Below the pieces are notes generated by a model. That model searched no databases. It was not told the origin of the DNA and saw only the letters and a list, made by a program, of their open reading frames with translations. Positions 62,752 to 64,000 of a DNA stretch of 64,000 nucleotides are shown in pieces. The number at the start of each line of letters is the position of its first letter. The stretch's first letter is position 1. The stretch is from Chloroflexota bacterium (GTDB taxonomy: Bacteria; Chloroflexota; Chloroflexia; Chloroflexales; Herpetosiphonaceae): the NCBI GenBank assembly GCA_020161265.1, contig JAIUOC010000007.1, forward strand, positions 347,793 through 411,792, written 5' to 3'. A program made the translations under genes and the position numbers.

Positions 62752-64000
62752 TTAATGACCTTTCTGCTTAATATATCGATCAATTTCGGGGTATTCTCGA
62801 CGAATAATATTGATAACTTGATCGGTATTACCGTTTAATAAAGAGCCATGAGCATCTGTGCCCGATAACCCACTCGTTGTCCAGCGATTGACAATATTTG
62901 CATTGCTATCGCGATTAATAAGATCATTACCTTCAAAAAGTGCAAAATTCGGCAAAAGTGATCCAGGGTTGGCAATACTGTGGATCGCAGCTGGAATAAT
63001 CGTTTTGCGTGATTCTTCTGAACGAACCCAGCGTTGGCCGATTGGGTCACCTTTATCGGTAATATCGGTAACTTTGGCATATTGACTGGCCAGATCGTTA
63101 TTGGCAATCGGTGAACCTAATGGCACAACCCCCTGCACATCAATCCCATCACGTTCTAACATCTGGCTCAGGTTGGTGGCAAGAGCACCGCCACCGCTAT
63201 GCCCAATCAGAATTACCTTTTGGCCTGGCTCAAGGGTCTTCTGATCATTCAGAATATATTTATAGACCTCTTGAGTATAGCGGCCATTTTCTCCATTACG
63301 ATATTCCAAGGCAACCTCAGTTGCACCAACTAAGGTATTCGCAACACCAGCCGAACCATGTAGCAGTTTTACGCCCCTATCGGTAGTAGCATTAATGCCA
63401 GAGGCTCCTAGATCAGTCACAGTATTAATGCCAGAGGCTCCTAGATCAGTCACGGTATTGGCCGACCATGCAGTAAATGAGGTAACCCCATTAATGCTGT
63501 TTGCACCAAACCCTGATGCGGCATTAATCCCCTTGACCATCATTCTTCGGCCAAATCCAAGCGGTCCACCACCTTGGTCTTCTGAAAATTGGGTGCCTTT
63601 GAGATGGCTTCCTTCAAAGTTTGTTCCGTCGAAGTCAGTACCTTCAAAATCGGTGCCCTTAAGATCTTTGGTATACTGTTGTAAATTTGTGTTATAGACT
63701 GCATCAACTGCTACTACATCATCACTTGGATACTTAAGATCTTCAAACTTTTGCTCCAAATTAGAGGCATTACCATCTGGCTTGCCATCGGCAGTTTCGC
63801 TATTAATCCCATTGATAATGTAAATTCGCGGCGGTGGCGGCTTCAGTTGTTGCTGTGGAGAACCAAACGTAACTACGGGAAAACTCGTATCAGCCGCCTC
63901 TAGCCGTTGAGCAAAGGCTTCGAGTTTGGTGACCCAATCGGCGGCAGTATCGCTGAGGGCATAGACCCGTGGGTCAAAGGTGGTCAGGACATCTTCAAAC
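62752..64000 (-). CDS. WXG100-like effector with interrupted GHSGG lipase domain, 5' end beyond the window
   Basis: The reading frame stays open to base 64000, so 415 residues plus the stop are seen and the true start lies outside. The visible part starts within a WXG100-like second helix (FEDVLTTFDPRVYALSDTAA) nearly identical to the gene at 60765. Then PPPPRIYIINGIN gives an alpha/beta-hydrolase first strand and oxyanion loop. Next are pentapeptide repeats (KGTDF, EGTDF, DGTNF, EGSHL, KGTQF) and a Gly/Ala-rich stretch with an 11-residue tandem (VTDLGASGINT). The nucleophile elbow VILIGHSGGGALATN follows, with Asp in TDKGDP and His in DAHGSL as candidates. It is likely a lipase or phospholipase effector; a start at a TTG near 63759 would cut off the first module. 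Confidence 0.75.
   Translation of the reverse strand, partial: FEDVLTTFDPRVYALSDTAADWVTKLEAFAQRLEAADTSFPVVTFGSPQQQLKPPPPRIYIINGINSETADGKPDGNASNLEQKFEDLKYPSDDVVAVDAVYNTNLQQYTKDLKGTDFEGTDFDGTNFEGSHLKGTQFSEDQGGGPLGFGRRMMVKGINAASGFGANSINGVTSFTAWSANTVTDLGASGINTVTDLGASGINATTDRGVKLLHGSAGVANTLVGATEVALEYRNGENGRYTQEVYKYILNDQKTLEPGQKVILIGHSGGGALATNLSQMLERDGIDVQGVVPLGSPIANNDLASQYAKVTDITDKGDPIGQRWVRSEESRKTIIPAAIHSIANPGSLLPNFALFEGNDLINRDSNANIVNRWTTSGLSGTDAHGSLLNGNTDQVINIIRREYPEIDRYIKQKGH
63389..63454. repeat. Two copies of a 33-bp tandem repeat
   Basis: Two adjacent 33-bp units (63389-63421 and 63422-63454), differing in one or two bases, encode VTDLGASGINT twice inside the Gly/Ala-rich part of the lipase effector. 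Confidence 0.85.
63880..64000. repeat. 121-bp direct repeat copy B, shared with 61641-61761
   Basis: This copy encodes the WXG100-like second helix of the lipase effector. It is cut by the window edge, and the match with 61641-61761 runs up to the last base. Confidence 0.9.

Noticed and set aside
62752..63759. Complete 335-residue gene starting at TTG 63759
   Set aside because: The frame is open to the window edge and encodes the WXG100-like module upstream; the TTG has no ribosome site.

Overview
The window looks like chromosome of a filamentous, predatory or saprophytic Chloroflexota bacterium, most likely close to Herpetosiphon. This is inference from content: roughly even GC by eye, TTG-rich leucine usage, Gln/Ala-rich proteins, several STAND-type NTPases with TPR tails, class III nucleotide cyclases, a mevalonate-pathway decarboxylase beside a sortase, secreted polysaccharidases, and CAZy-style proteins with PTNT linkers. 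No rRNA, tRNA, CRISPR array or recognisable transposase was found. Residue numbers refer to the start codon chosen in each entry.

Layout. 1-8.9 kb: the start of endonuclease IV, a secreted GH26 mannanase, a 1394-residue secreted protein combining an L-type lectin, a papain/NlpC-like module and a WD40-like propeller, a polytopic glycosyltransferase-like protein and YaeQ. 8.9-13.4 kb: a partner-switching module (two RsbW-like kinases and a STAS antagonist) read from tandem promoters, opposed by an hsp20-lon heat-shock pair. 13.5-20.9 kb: GNAT plus bacterial-type PARG (start and stop overlap), a V4R-like sensor, a methyltransferase pair, and the operon mvaD-sortase-TPR protein. 21-37 kb: signalling genes (GAF-GAF-cyclase, receiver, two STAND regulators, PadR with its HAAS membrane partner), secreted GH16 glucanase and lipase, GT87, Nudix, and Fe-S assembly proteins. 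37-46 kb: a serine hydrolase lipoprotein, a large secreted protein with a PTNT linker, a tandem-domain cyclase and a Cthe_2159-type beta-helix lipoprotein. 46-60 kb: a giant STAND NTPase, a protein with the domain plan of mammalian soluble adenylyl cyclase, two tandem STM4015-family LRR proteins, an AspT/YidE-type transporter and a VOC protein.

The right end (60.7-64 kb) is the most interesting part. Two genes carry almost the same N-terminal WXG100-like module, joined to different C-terminal toxin-like domains: a lysozyme-like domain in one, and a GHSGG lipase interrupted by pentapeptide and glycine-rich repeats in the other. Between them lies a third, translationally coupled gene. This has the form of a polymorphic effector locus of type VII-like secretion. 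The lipase gene continues past the right edge; a start near 63.76 kb would be an artefact.

Regulatory DNA is informative in several places: a PadR operator inside a leaderless promoter, twin 14-bp palindromes between divergent genes, tandem promoters with one palindrome in the spacer, and bidirectional terminators between most convergent pairs. Intergenic repeats of the CACGAAGG / CTCTGCG kind recur at 46.4, 50.9-51.1 and 60.5-60.7 kb.
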